Assembly: GCF_029868855.1 (NCBI RefSeq)
Contig: NZ_JARWOV010000246.1
Coordinates: 34,013 to 98,012 of the forward strand
Direction: 5' to 3'
DNA length: 64,000 nt
Origin: Nocardia carnea
Lineage (GTDB): Bacteria; Actinomycetota; Actinomycetes; Mycobacteriales; Mycobacteriaceae
The notes under the pieces were generated by a model. The model was not told the DNA's origin, did not search any database, and saw only the letters and a list, made by a program, of their open reading frames with translations. The stretch's first letter is position 1. Each line of letters opens with the position of its first letter. Below, in pieces: positions 1 through 8,915 of the stretch. Made by a program: the position numbers and the translations under genes.

Positions 1-89
1 GGGTTCGGTTCAGGGCTCCGGTACGCGTCGAAGCGGCGGAGCGCTACGCCGGCCACTGCGTACTGTTTTTCGGGCTCGAAGTCCAGCAC
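1..89 (-). CDS. possible gene fragment running off the left edge
   Basis: A minus-strand frame opens with GTG at 89 and reads VLDFEPEKQYAVAGVALRRF and on past the window edge. Codon third positions are GC-rich as in the neighbouring genes. The same frame is open further upstream to about 180 but has no ATG, GTG or TTG there. It lies about 110 bp downstream of menD on the same strand. No strong ribosome binding site precedes the GTG and I do not recognise the family, so this may be chance. Confidence 0.3.
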   Translation of the reverse strand, partial: MLDFEPEKQYAVAGVALRRFDAYRSPEPN

Positions 90-196
90 GCTGTACCGAC
101 CACCCAGAGAAAACAGCGGCGCACCCGCGAATTGTTTCCGTCGGCCGTGTTCGCGCGCCTGCAGGGTCCCACCTGCCCCGCGCGCGGGTGAAGCGT

Positions 197-1828
197 TCAG
201 GAATCGATTCTGGCGCGGACAGCGGCGTGCAGCTCACGCAGCCCGGAGCGATCGGTGAGCACCTCGAGCACCCGGAAACCGGAGCCGGAACCCGCAAGTT
301 CGGCGGCCAGCTCATTCGGCCCCACCTGCCGGTGCGGGATCCGGTAGGCCGCACACAGCGCGGAGAGATCCATCCCGTGCGGGGTGCCGAAAACACGCTC
401 GAAAACACCGGCGTACTGGGGGTCGCCCTGTTCGAGAAGTTCGAAGATACCGCCGCCGTCGTCGTTGGCGACCACGATGGTGAGGTCGTCGGGGCGGGGT
501 TCGCCACGGCCGATCAACAGACCGGACGCATCGTGCAGGAAGGTGAGGTCACCGATCAGGGCGATGGTCCGGCCGCGGTGGTGCAGCGCGGCGCCGACCG
601 CCGAGGACACCGTTCCGTCGATACCCGCGACGCCCCGGTTCGACAGCACCCGTACGCCGGGTTTCGGCGCCGAGACGAGCGCGGCGTCGCGGACCGGATT
701 CGATGCGCCCAGCAGCAGCTGATCGCCTTCCCGCAATGCTTCCATGATCACCGCGGCCACATGGAGCCCGGTGGGTTTGGGGTGCCGGTCCAGTTCGTCA
801 CGCACCACGGCACGGGCCCGCCGGTCCAGTTCCCGGCACCTGTCCAGCCACTGCGCGGTCGGTGCGCCGCTGGTCACCGCCCGGGTACCGGTTCCGACCA
901 CATTGCCGGAGACATCGGGCCAACGCGGGCCGGTGGTCAACGCGTACACCGTCACTTCAGGGTCGGCCAGCACCTTCGACACCTGACGGTGCAGGGTCGG
1001 GCGGCCGGTGATGATCGCCTGCCGGGGTTTCAGCAGCGGCAGCGCCAATGGATGCAGGGCCGGGCCGTGTACGGGGGCGGTGGGTTCGGCCACCGTGGGC
1101 AGGGTGGCGAGTTCAGCGCGCAGACCGGCGCCGTGACCGGAGATCACGACGGTATCCGGGGTGAGGTCGATATCGAGCGGAACGTCGAGGGTGGCGTACT
1201 GGGTGGCCGTCCAGGGCTGGTCCACGCCACGCCCGGCGGGAGTGAATTCCGCACCGCCCGGCTCCGGGACCAGTGGTTCCCGCAGTGGGATATCGAAATG
1301 CACGGGACCCGCGTTGCCCGATCGGGTACCCCGCGCCGCGGCCAGCACCCGGCACACCGCCGACCGCCACACGCTGTTCTGCCGTGGATATTCGGAGTCG
1401 GATTCGGTTTCGGCGAGGCCGAGGCTGATGGTCGCCCGGACCTGGCTGCCGAACAGCCCGAGTTGTTCGACCGTCTGATTCGCGCCGGTACCGAGCATCT
1501 CGTAGGGCCGGTTGGCGCTGAGCACGATCAGCGGGATCCGGGCGTAATTTGCCTCGAGGACCGCCGGTCCCAGATTGGCGACCGCGGTACCCGAGGTCAT
1601 CACCACCGGTACCGGAGCGCCGGAGGCAACGGCCAGGCCGACCGCGAGGAATCCGGCCGTCCGCTCGTCGACACGCATATGCAGCCGCAGCTGCCCTGCC
1701 GCGTCGGCCGCCTGCAACGCGAAGGCCAGCGGGGCGTTACGCGAACCGGGGCACAGCACCACTTCGCGCACCCCACCGCGGGCGAGTTCGTCGACGACCA
1801 CCCGGGCTTGCGCAGTTGACGGATTCAC
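197..1828 (-). CDS. menD: MenD, 2-succinyl-5-enolpyruvyl-6-hydroxy-3-cyclohexene-1-carboxylate (SEPHCHC) synthase
   Basis: Thiamine-diphosphate enzyme that condenses isochorismate with 2-oxoglutarate, the first committed step of menaquinone synthesis, in the cytoplasm. The 543-aa length fits the family. The N-terminal pyrimidine-binding domain carries CPGSRNAPLAFAL (about residues 26-38) and VDERTAGFLAVG (about 53-64). The C-terminal pyrophosphate/Mg domain carries GDLTFLHD followed by ANDDGGGIF (about 430-470). The start is GTG at 1828, preceded by a GGAG two bases away, rather close. It is transcribed alone; menB, menE and menA follow within 8 kb in mixed orientation, and menC is not in the window. 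In mycobacteria menD lies close to this set too. Confidence 0.96.
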   Translation of the reverse strand: MNPSTAQARVVVDELARGGVREVVLCPGSRNAPLAFALQAADAAGQLRLHMRVDERTAGFLAVGLAVASGAPVPVVMTSGTAVANLGPAVLEANYARIPLIVLSANRPYEMLGTGANQTVEQLGLFGSQVRATISLGLAETESDSEYPRQNSVWRSAVCRVLAAARGTRSGNAGPVHFDIPLREPLVPEPGGAEFTPAGRGVDQPWTATQYATLDVPLDIDLTPDTVVISGHGAGLRAELATLPTVAEPTAPVHGPALHPLALPLLKPRQAIITGRPTLHRQVSKVLADPEVTVYALTTGPRWPDVSGNVVGTGTRAVTSGAPTAQWLDRCRELDRRARAVVRDELDRHPKPTGLHVAAVIMEALREGDQLLLGASNPVRDAALVSAPKPGVRVLSNRGVAGIDGTVSSAVGAALHHRGRTIALIGDLTFLHDASGLLIGRGEPRPDDLTIVVANDDGGGIFELLEQGDPQYAGVFERVFGTPHGMDLSALCAAYRIPHRQVGPNELAAELAGSGSGFRVLEVLTDRSGLRELHAAVRARIDS

Positions 1829-2006
1829 GACTCCAGACTGTCAGACCCCGACCGCCGCGTCTGCGTCACCCTGCTCACATCGGCAAGGCCGGTCGCGGAC
1901 AGAGCCGGACCCCCTTGAAACCCCTGGAACTCCCCCGTTGGGGACCTCGTCGTCGAGGCCCCCACGGACCGCGCTGACACGCGGCCGAATCGCTACGCGC
2001 GAAATG

Positions 2007-2453
2007 CTATCCGGCGTGCTTCTGCACCAGGTCGCCGACGCGGGGCAGCGCCTCGATGACATTCTTCTTGGCCGAGGAACGCATCGAGTTGTACACCTTC
2101 TGCAGGGCGGGCCGGCTGGAGGCCGCGGCACGCGCATCGGTGACGGTCAGCAGGGCCTCGGCCACCTCGTCGCTCTTGGCGGCGAGCAGTTCGCCGAAGC
2201 TCCCCGCCGCGCCGGCCTTGTACTCGTTCCAGTACGGCTCCAGCTGCTCGAGCAGTTTGGGCGCCAGCGATTCCAGGGCATCGGGAACGATGGACGGGCT
2301 GATCTTCTTGACCGCCGCGTACCCACCCTTCACGGCCAGACCCGAGGCACCACCCTTATCGGAGACCTCGGCGTCCAGGACCTGGACGGCGTCGGCGAGG
2401 AAGGCCGGGCGCGTAGCCTCGTCAAGCAGTGATTCAGACAGTGCTGCAACCAA
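2007..2453 (-). CDS. conserved alpha-helical hypothetical protein
   Basis: A 148-aa protein starting at TTG 2453, chosen because GGAGGA sits eight bases upstream; the longer frame to 2498 has no such site. The sequence is rich in Ala, Leu, Glu and Lys with predicted long helices, and has no membrane segment or signal peptide. Sequence blocks such as FGELLAAKSDEVAEALLT and SSAKKNVIEALPRVGDLV look typical of a small cytoplasmic helical-bundle family found across mycolic-acid actinomycetes. I cannot give a function. It lies on the same strand as menD with a 178-bp gap, so it may have its own promoter. Confidence 0.8.
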   Translation of the reverse strand: MVAALSESLLDEATRPAFLADAVQVLDAEVSDKGGASGLAVKGGYAAVKKISPSIVPDALESLAPKLLEQLEPYWNEYKAGAAGSFGELLAAKSDEVAEALLTVTDARAAASSRPALQKVYNSMRSSAKKNVIEALPRVGDLVQKHAG

Positions 2454-2643
2454 TTTAAGGATCCTCCGGATCAGTACTCGTATGGACGGGCAACGCAACT
2501 ATACGCATCGCCCACACGAATGCATTTCCGCCCGTAACTGTGCACGGACCAAGGAGGAATCCTGGACGCTCGACCGAACCAGGTGCGGCGGTAAGCGATC
2601 CGAGTGCACCGCGACCGATCCGGGGCCACCCCGTGGGATCGGG

Positions 2644-3300
2644 TCAGGGCTGCCAGGGCAGCAGTTGCACCATGAGACCTTCGCTGTCGGCCAGGACGGT
2701 CCCGTCCTCGTCCACCAGTTCGGCGCTGATGAAGGTTTTCCGGCCTTCGATCCGCTCGACCCGGCCGCGTACCGTCAGCGGGGTGTCGAGGGGGGTCACC
2801 TTCCGGTAGTTCACGTGCAGGAAGGCCGTCCGGCTGATCGGGCGCCCCGCATAGTGGACCGTCATCCCGAAGAGGTCGTCGAACAACAACGGGAGGACGC
2901 CGCCGTGCGCGGCGGAGTTCCCACCGAGATGGAACCGGCGGAACACGCCCTGCATCACGATGCCGTCGGGGCCGGCGGAGACCGTCTTCCAGGGCAGCAG
3001 GAGCAGGCTGCCGCGGCCGGGTAGTTCGACGGCCCGTCCGGCGGGACCCTGCTGTTCCGGCGCCCGATACGGTTCGAGCAGTTCGATCAGTGCGTTCACC
3101 CGATCGCGGGCTTCGCGGTAGACCTCGTCCGGGGCGTCGACCGAAACCGCCAGGTCCTGCAACGTACGCATAGCCGCGACGAATTCACCGAATTCCGGCC
3201 CGACCTCGGCCGGGGTGATCTTGGGAAACCCCCCGTGCCTCTCGTACCGATCCTCGTCGACAGCGCTTTCGTCGATCCTCGGTCGGGTCTGCTCGGTCAT
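2644..3300 (-). CDS. PaaI-like hotdog thioesterase
   Basis: A 218-aa protein with a hotdog-fold acyl-CoA thioesterase core in its C-terminal half. The stretch LGGNSAAHGGVLPLLFDDLFG (about residues 127-147) matches the HGG-x-(5-6)-D active-site helix of PaaI-type enzymes, and ISRTAFLHVNYRKVTPLDTP matches the following strands. The first ~90 residues are an extra helical region before the hotdog. ATG at 3300 was preferred over an in-frame start at 3339 because it gives the conserved-looking N-terminus. It is divergent from menB, sharing a 106-bp promoter region. A DHNA-CoA thioesterase role is tempting because of the men genes, but that is inference. Confidence 0.85.
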   Translation of the reverse strand: MTEQTRPRIDESAVDEDRYERHGGFPKITPAEVGPEFGEFVAAMRTLQDLAVSVDAPDEVYREARDRVNALIELLEPYRAPEQQGPAGRAVELPGRGSLLLLPWKTVSAGPDGIVMQGVFRRFHLGGNSAAHGGVLPLLFDDLFGMTVHYAGRPISRTAFLHVNYRKVTPLDTPLTVRGRVERIEGRKTFISAELVDEDGTVLADSEGLMVQLLPWQP

Positions 3301-3406
3301 ACAGGCACCGTAACCCGGGGTTTTACGGCGTCCAAACAAATCCGCCGAACTGTGGTGAAGTCAACGCACCGCCGACCGCCCCACCGCGCCTGATGTAATC
3401 ACCCCT

Positions 3407-4300
3407 ATGACGTTCAATCCGACGCTGTGGCGCGACGTGGCCGGGTTCGAGGGCCTGACCGATATCACCTACCACCGGCATATCGAACAGGGCACCGTCC
3501 GGATCGCGTTCGACCGCCCCGAGGTGCGCAACGCCTTCCGGCCGCATACGGTCGACGAACTCTACGCGGTACTCGACCACGCCCGCACCACCTCCGATGT
3601 CGGCGCGGTCCTGCTCACCGGCAACGGCCCGAGCCCCAAGGACGGCGGCTGGGCCTTCTGCTCCGGCGGCGACCAGCGGATCCGCGGCCGCAGCGGCTAC
3701 CAGTACGCCAGCGGCGACACCGCCGAAACCGTGGACAAGGCCCGTGCCGGCCGGCTGCACATCCTCGAGGTGCAGCGGTTGATCCGGTTCATGCCCAAGG
3801 TGGTGATCGCCCTGGTGAACGGCTGGGCGGCCGGCGGCGGGCACAGCCTGCACGTGGTCTGCGATCTGACCCTGGCAAGCCGCGAACACGCGCGGTTCAA
3901 GCAGACCGACGCCGACGTCGGCAGTTTCGACGGCGGCTACGGCAGCGCCTACCTGGCCAAACTGGTGGGACAGAAGTTCGCCCGCGAGATCTTCTTCCTC
4001 GGACGCCCTTACACGGCCGAGGAAATGCACGCCATGGGCGCGGTGAACGCCGTCGTCGATCACGCCGAACTAGAGGATGTGGCCCTCGAATGGTCCGCGG
4101 CGATCAACGGGAAATCGCCCCAGGCGCAGCGCATGCTCAAATACGCGTTCAACCTGGCCGACGACGGACTGGTCGGCCAGCAACTCTTCGCCGGTGAGGC
4201 CACCCGGATGGCCTATATGACCGACGAAGCGGTCGAAGGCCGCGACTCCTTTCTGGAAAAGCGTGCCCCCGATTGGAGTCCCTACCCCTGGTATTTCTGA
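3407..4300 (+). CDS. menB: MenB, 1,4-dihydroxy-2-naphthoyl-CoA synthase
   Basis: Crotonase-fold enzyme that cyclises O-succinylbenzoyl-CoA to 1,4-dihydroxy-2-naphthoyl-CoA in menaquinone synthesis. At 297 aa it is slightly longer than average. Visible signatures are the CoA-binding FDRPEVRNAFRPHT (about residues 34-47), the oxyanion region FCSGGDQRIRG (about 84-94), VNGWAAGGGHSLHVVCDL (about 138-155) and the catalytic block TDADVGSFDGGYGSAYLA, which supplies the Asp and Ser expected of the bicarbonate-independent, Asp-containing class. The C-terminal YPWYF is also typical. ATG start. The gene is divergent from the thioesterase and convergent with the next gene. Confidence 0.97.
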   Translation: MTFNPTLWRDVAGFEGLTDITYHRHIEQGTVRIAFDRPEVRNAFRPHTVDELYAVLDHARTTSDVGAVLLTGNGPSPKDGGWAFCSGGDQRIRGRSGYQYASGDTAETVDKARAGRLHILEVQRLIRFMPKVVIALVNGWAAGGGHSLHVVCDLTLASREHARFKQTDADVGSFDGGYGSAYLAKLVGQKFAREIFFLGRPYTAEEMHAMGAVNAVVDHAELEDVALEWSAAINGKSPQAQRMLKYAFNLADDGLVGQQLFAGEATRMAYMTDEAVEGRDSFLEKRAPDWSPYPWYF

Positions 4301-4358
4301 ATCGCCCGTCTTCCACAATTCAGCGGTCCTTGGGTGGCAGCTCCCGGCAACGAGCCCC

Positions 4359-4913
4359 TCACGACAGGGCCGACTTCCGCTCGCGGATCTCCAGGTACTG
4401 CTGGAAATCGCGGAGGTAGTCGCCGAACTCCGCACTGGCCAGATACGCCTCGTACTGCCCGAGACAGTCGAGGATCTCCGGATTGTCCCCGATAGCGAGA
4501 ACGTGACGGACGTAACCGATGATGATCTCCTTGTCGTCGGCCCAGGCGGCGAGGCTCTGTGACGTCCAGCGATTCAGGCCGTCGAATCGATAGCACCCGA
4601 ACACTTCTTCGGAGTCGGCGCTCATGATCGCCGCGAGTTCCTCGTCGTCACGGGGCTGACGGAAGACGAATTCGCGGTAGTCGTGGTCGTAGGTCACGTT
4701 CTCGGGGGCGCTCAACCGCCCGGTCGCACAGGTGTCGCTGGAAACTGTCCAGACGATCCCCGGAACCGTCAGGAATGCCCGCGTGTCCCAATCGTCCAAC
4801 GGGTGGTCGATCTTGCGGAGGAGCCAGTCTCTGGCGCTCGGATGCCAGTTACGCAGCCGTGCACCCAGGGCAACGGCTCTGATCGTTTCGAGGTCGGGCA
4901 GGTAGAGCGTCAC
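4359..4913 (-). CDS. hypothetical protein
   Basis: A 184-aa protein of unknown function read from GTG at 4913, where VTLYLPDLETIRAVALGARL begins a plausible folded domain; an in-frame TTG at 4967 would add an Arg/Pro-rich leader. There is no signal peptide, membrane segment or familiar motif. The composition is acidic with many aromatic residues (Trp, Tyr, Phe), unlike a chance frame. Its stop lies 58 bp from the menB stop (convergent), and its 5' end is 86 bp from the divergent VOC gene. No strong Shine-Dalgarno is seen for either start, so the N-terminus is uncertain. Confidence 0.65.
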   Translation of the reverse strand: MTLYLPDLETIRAVALGARLRNWHPSARDWLLRKIDHPLDDWDTRAFLTVPGIVWTVSSDTCATGRLSAPENVTYDHDYREFVFRQPRDDEELAAIMSADSEEVFGCYRFDGLNRWTSQSLAAWADDKEIIIGYVRHVLAIGDNPEILDCLGQYEAYLASAEFGDYLRDFQQYLEIRERKSALS

Positions 4914-4999
4914 CCGGCCGATTGTCGCCGAAGCGCGGCGACGTGGCTCGGCGGGCGGGTCCCGCAACAGCGGCGGTGCCGCCCCTACACTTGTTCAGG

Positions 5000-5383
5000 G
5001 TGGATATCCTCAGTAGCCGGCTCATTCTGCGCCCACGGGACTATGCGACCACCCTGGCGTTCTATCGGGACTCCTTGGGTCTGGCCGTTTTCCGGGAGTA
5101 CCCGGGAGGCACGGTGTTCTTCGCCGGTCAGTCGCTGATCGAGATCGCGGGCCACGGTGCGTCGGATTCCGATCCGCAAGGGTTCGCGGGGGCTATCTGG
5201 TTGCAGGTACGCGACCTCGGTGCCGTCGCGGTCGAGTTGACGCTGCGCGGGGTCGCCATCGACCGGGCCCCGGTGACCGAACCGTGGGGGCTGATCGAGA
5301 TGTGGCTGAAAGATCCGGACGGTGTGCCGATCGTGCTGGTCGAGATCCCGGAGGAGCATCCGTTGCGGCGGGACAACCGCTGA
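5000..5383 (+). CDS. VOC (glyoxalase/bleomycin-resistance fold) family protein
   Basis: A 127-aa single vicinal-oxygen-chelate domain. It begins VDILSSRLILRP and shows the repeated beta-alpha-beta-beta-beta modules: YATTLAFYRDSLGLAVFREY at about residues 13-32, and AIWLQVRDLGAVAVEL then EMWLKDPDGVPIVLVEIP in the second half. Such proteins bind a divalent metal and act as lyases, dioxygenases or binding proteins; nothing fixes the substrate here. The start is GTG 5000; TTG 4991 is an alternative. A glyoxalase-like gene sits next to menB in mycobacteria as well, so the position is conserved, though no link to quinone synthesis is shown. Confidence 0.85.
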   Translation: MDILSSRLILRPRDYATTLAFYRDSLGLAVFREYPGGTVFFAGQSLIEIAGHGASDSDPQGFAGAIWLQVRDLGAVAVELTLRGVAIDRAPVTEPWGLIEMWLKDPDGVPIVLVEIPEEHPLRRDNR

Positions 5384-5672
5384 CCGGGACCGGCTCCGGT
5401 TTTCTGCCGGGTTGCCAACCCATGGCCCACCGCGCGACGATACGATCGGATGGCCGCCCGATCACCGACGCCCGGTGCGACCGCTTTCGTACCGTCCGAC
5501 GAGTGAATCGCAGTTCCATGCCTGGCCCAGCCCCATCCGATCGTCCGGCTCCGGCGCCCTGCACCGGCAGCACCGGCCCCTGCTGTCCGCGGCCCGGCCG
5601 ACGTGACACCATCGCAGCCGTGAGCGAGTACAGCGAGCGCACCATGGTTTTCCGGTTTGCCGGGGACAAGGC

Positions 5673-6842
5673 GTGGCCGTGACGAAAACCTTGCGTACCC
5701 TGCCCATACCCACCGGCGGTGGAGTCAGCGATGTGCTCCCGCACCTACGGCAGGTGCTCGACGGCAGCGGTTCGGCCGCCTGGCTCCCGGTGCCCGCCAG
5801 TGATCGGCGCGAAGCCCGCCGCCTGGGCGATGCGCTCGCGCCCGGCGAGCCGATCGACGACGATATCGCGCTGGTCGTCACCACCTCCGGGACCACGGGT
5901 GTGCCGAAGGGCGCCATGCTCACCGCGTCCGCGTTACGCGCCAGCGGCGACGCCACCCACGAACGGCTCGGCGGCCCGGGCAGCTGGCTGCTGGCGCTGC
6001 CCACCCATCACATCGCCGGACTGCAGGTCCTGCTGCGTTCGCTGCTCGCGGGCTCGGAACCGACCGTGGTGGACGTCTCCGGCGGCTTCCTGCCCGAAGC
6101 CCTCGCCGGGGCGATCGCGGGTATGCGCGGAGAACGCCGGTACACCTCGCTGGTACCGACCCAACTGGTCAAGGTACTCGAAGCTCCCGCCGCGACCGCC
6201 GCGCTGACCGAACTGGACGCGGTACTGATCGGCGGCGCAGCGACCCCGCTGCCGCTCTACGAGCGGGCCCGCGACGCCGGTATCAATATCGTGCGCACCT
6301 ATGGGATGAGCGAGACCTGCGGCGGCTGCGTCTACGACGGGGTCCCGCTGCGCGGCGCCCGTGTTCGTATCGAAGGCGGTCGCATCCTGCTCGGCGGCGA
6401 TATGCTCGCCGCCGGTTACCGCAATATGCCCGATCATCCCGCCTTCGCCGAATCCGGCTGGTTCCGCACCGACGACGCGGGCGTGTTCACCGACGGTGTC
6501 CTGCACGTACAGGGCAGGCTGGACGAGGCGATCTCCACCGGCGGCCTGCTGGTGATACCGCAGGTCGTGGAAGCGGTCCTGGCGACCCATCCCGCGGTCT
6601 CCGAATGCGTGGTTCTCGGCCTCCCCGACGAACGCCTGGGGCAGCGGGTCGCCGTCGCCGTGGTACCGGCGCCGGGCGCCGCGCCGACGCTGGACGAACT
6701 CCGCAGCCACGTACTGGCGGAACTGGACGCCGAGGCCGCGCCCCGCGAACTCACGCTCGTCGACGACATCCCGCTGCTGGGCCCGGGAAAACCGGACCGC
6801 GCCGAACTACGCAAACACCTGCTCGCAGGTTCGGCGTCCTGA
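5673..6842 (+). CDS. menE: MenE, o-succinylbenzoate-CoA ligase
   Basis: Adenylate-forming enzyme that activates o-succinylbenzoate with ATP and CoA before MenB. At 389 aa it is compact, as actinobacterial MenE usually is. Motifs are in order: the P-loop TSGTTGVPKGAML (about residues 70-82), the A5 motif RTYGMSETCGG (about 208-218), WFRTDDAG (about 266-273), and the C-terminal lysine loop GPGKPDRAELRKHL (about 368-381). GTG at 5673 or GTG at 5679 could start it. The preceding 289 bp (5384-5672) contain no gene I can support. Confidence 0.95.
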   Translation: MAVTKTLRTLPIPTGGGVSDVLPHLRQVLDGSGSAAWLPVPASDRREARRLGDALAPGEPIDDDIALVVTTSGTTGVPKGAMLTASALRASGDATHERLGGPGSWLLALPTHHIAGLQVLLRSLLAGSEPTVVDVSGGFLPEALAGAIAGMRGERRYTSLVPTQLVKVLEAPAATAALTELDAVLIGGAATPLPLYERARDAGINIVRTYGMSETCGGCVYDGVPLRGARVRIEGGRILLGGDMLAAGYRNMPDHPAFAESGWFRTDDAGVFTDGVLHVQGRLDEAISTGGLLVIPQVVEAVLATHPAVSECVVLGLPDERLGQRVAVAVVPAPGAAPTLDELRSHVLAELDAEAAPRELTLVDDIPLLGPGKPDRAELRKHLLAGSAS

Positions 6843-7025
6843 CCAGGCCAGTCCCGGACCGCTTGCCGAGCAGAAGCGCGACGGCTCACCCGGGCACCCT
6901 TCCTCCTGCCGTCGACGACTCACGGACTGCCCGCGCGTAATCAGGCGGGCGGCGACGTGGCCCGCTCACCTACCGGATCCGACCGGCGGCCCGGTAGGAA
7001 CACCGAGGTGTTCGGTGCCACCCGT

Positions 7026-7313
7026 TCACGGTTCCTCGTCGGCGTAGGCACCGTCGTAGTCGTCGCCCATCGGCACCGGTATGGACTGTTCGGCGATATC
7101 GACGGGATCGGCGTGCCAGACGTCGCGGGTACTGCCCGGAGACGTCACCGCGTCCTCCGGAACCGGGACATCGTCCGGGACCGAACGTGGGTCGATATCG
7201 GTGTACGGGGCGTCGTCGGGATAGGCCGGTGCGTCCTGTTCGGCGCGGTCGGCCTCGGGCACCGCCTCGAAGGCGCCTGGTTCGGCCGTCCGGGAAAGCT
7301 TGCGCTCCGCCAT
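7026..7313 (-). CDS. small acidic hypothetical protein
   Basis: A 95-aa, strongly acidic, Pro- and Asp-rich protein (MAERKLSRTAEPGAFEAV at the N-terminus, a DDYDGAYADEEP tail) that is probably largely disordered. The support for a real gene is an excellent ribosome binding site, GGAGGAGAGGAG, just upstream of ATG 7313, and GC-rich third codon positions. No known domain is visible. It sits between menE and menA but on the opposite strand, sharing a 219-bp divergent upstream region with menA. Confidence 0.7.
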   Translation of the reverse strand: MAERKLSRTAEPGAFEAVPEADRAEQDAPAYPDDAPYTDIDPRSVPDDVPVPEDAVTSPGSTRDVWHADPVDIAEQSIPVPMGDDYDGAYADEEP

Positions 7314-7532
7314 GGTGGGCTCCTCTCCTCCGTTGTGGCCTCAGCGGGCGACTACCCGCCGAGAGGAAGATCAGTCCAACGATCTCGAGAATGCCCCTGT
7401 GCGCCCGATCGGGCAAGTAACTGTTCCGGCCGGCGCGGCCGCGTCGCGCGATGCCCACCACCCTGCCGGGGCCCATGTGGGTCTGCGGTCTGCGGATGAG
7501 CCTGACCCCGCCGGGCGGATTAGGCTTCGGGG

Positions 7533-8405
7533 ATGGCTACCGCAGCACAATGGATCGAGGGCGCCCGGCCCCGGACTCTGCCGAACGCGATCGCCCCCGT
7601 TCTCGCCGGAACCGGCGCCGCAGCCGCCATCGACGGTGCCGTCTGGTGGAAAGCGCTGCTGGCGCTGGGCGTTTCGATGGCGTTGATCATCGGGGTGAAC
7701 TACGCCAACGACTATTCCGACGGAATCCGCGGCACCGACGACGAACGCGTCGGGCCGCTGCGCCTGGTGGGCTCCGGTGTGGCCTCGCCCGCCGCGGTGC
7801 GTGGCGCGGCGGTGGCGAGTCTTGCCCTGGGCGCGGTCCTGGGTCTGGTGCTGGCGCTGTTCTCGGCCTGGTGGCTGATCCTGGTCGGTGCGGTCTGCCT
7901 GGCGGGTGCCTGGTTCTACACCGGCGGCAGCAAACCGTACGGTTACCGCGGTTTCGGTGAGATCGCCGTTTTCGTGTTCTTCGGGCTCGTGGCGGTCCTC
8001 GGCACGCAGTTCGTCCAAGCGGGGCGGGTCGATTGGACCGGGCTCGCGCTGGCGGCGGGGGTGGGCTCGTTCTCCAGCGCGGTACTGGTGGCCAACAACC
8101 TGCGCGATATCCCGACCGACACCGAAACCGGGAAAACGACCCTGGCCGTGAAGCTCGGCGACACCCGCACCCGCACACTGCATATGACGCTCTTGGCAGC
8201 GCCGTTCGTGCTGACCCTGGTACTCGTCGCCCGCACCCCCTGGGCGCTGGTGGGCCTGCTGGCCGCCCCCTTGGCCGTCCGGGCCAACGCCCCGGTCCGG
8301 GCGGACAAGGGCGGGCTGGAGCTGATCCCCGCACTCCGCGATTCGGGTCTGGCCATGCTGGCCTGGTCGGCCCTCAGCGCCCTGGCCCTGGGATTCGGCG
8401 CCTGA
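7533..8405 (+). CDS. menA: MenA, 1,4-dihydroxy-2-naphthoate polyprenyltransferase
   Basis: Integral membrane UbiA-family prenyltransferase that attaches the polyprenyl tail to 1,4-dihydroxy-2-naphthoate, giving demethylmenaquinone. The 290-aa protein has eight or nine hydrophobic helices. Both prenyl-diphosphate/Mg motifs are present: NYANDYSDGIRGTDD (about residues 54-68) and NNLRDIPTDTETGKTT (about 189-204). The N-terminal WIEGARPRTLPNAIAPVL is typical of MenA. ATG start. Its 3' end abuts the convergent holin-like gene with a three-base gap. Confidence 0.96.
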   Translation: MATAAQWIEGARPRTLPNAIAPVLAGTGAAAAIDGAVWWKALLALGVSMALIIGVNYANDYSDGIRGTDDERVGPLRLVGSGVASPAAVRGAAVASLALGAVLGLVLALFSAWWLILVGAVCLAGAWFYTGGSKPYGYRGFGEIAVFVFFGLVAVLGTQFVQAGRVDWTGLALAAGVGSFSSAVLVANNLRDIPTDTETGKTTLAVKLGDTRTRTLHMTLLAAPFVLTLVLVARTPWALVGLLAAPLAVRANAPVRADKGGLELIPALRDSGLAMLAWSALSALALGFGA

Positions 8406-8408
8406 TCC

Positions 8409-8789
8409 TCAGTCGTCCGGCAGGATGATGCCGATCACCCAGTTCACGATGGTGATGATGATCGCGCCCAGCAGCGCGGCCCAGAATCCGTCGATGCGCA
8501 GACCGTAATCGGTGACCTCGGTGATCCACGCCGTGAGCCACAGCATCAACGCGTTGATCACCAGCAGGAACAAGCCGAGGGTCACGATCACCAACGGCAG
8601 CGACAACAGTTTCACGATCGGCTTGACGAAGGCGTTCACCAGCGTGAACACCACCGCTACCGCGAGCAGTACAACGATTTTCGCGCCGTTGCCCTGATCC
8701 GGTGGCGAAGCGATCTCGATTTTGCCGACCCACAACGCGGCCAGCCAGATGGCGAAGGCGGTCCCGATCAACCGGAGCACAAGCTGCAT
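8409..8789 (-). CDS. phage-holin-4-type (mycobacterial phage holin superfamily IV) membrane protein
   Basis: A 126-aa membrane protein with four hydrophobic helices at about residues 5-22, 37-55, 66-90 and 102-122. The pattern VNAFVKPIVKLLSLPLVIVT (about 50-69) followed by LFLLVINALMLWLTAW is the hallmark of the Phage_holin_4_2/YvlD family. These are chromosomal proteins of unknown role found widely in actinobacteria and are not evidence of a prophage. The start is ATG 8789. It is convergent with menA and head-to-tail with the ClpN-domain gene 127 bp upstream. Confidence 0.85.
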   Translation of the reverse strand: MQLVLRLIGTAFAIWLAALWVGKIEIASPPDQGNGAKIVVLLAVAVVFTLVNAFVKPIVKLLSLPLVIVTLGLFLLVINALMLWLTAWITEVTDYGLRIDGFWAALLGAIIITIVNWVIGIILPDD

Positions 8790-8915
8790 TCCCCATGCTA
8801 ATCACAGGTGCGCTCGTTTTGCCCGCCTTCGGCGCGCGGACAGCGACTTCTGCGCGCCTCCGGTGTGCGGGTTCCGGTCCCCGAAGTCCCTGTCGGTCAA
8901 CGAGGGCCCGCCGGT

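Noticed and set aside
188..1819. Long plus-strand frame of 543 codons over menD
   Set aside because: It is the antisense shadow of menD: same length, His/Arg/Gly-rich nonsense, while the minus frame has all MenD motifs.
5384..5672. Short frames between the VOC gene and menE, including one from GTG 5621 that overlaps the menE start
   Set aside because: Only 20 codons in the best case and not conserved-looking; treated as leader DNA.
8409..8789. Holin-like gene as sign of a prophage
   Set aside because: The phage_holin_4 family is widespread as a chromosomal membrane protein and no other phage gene is near.
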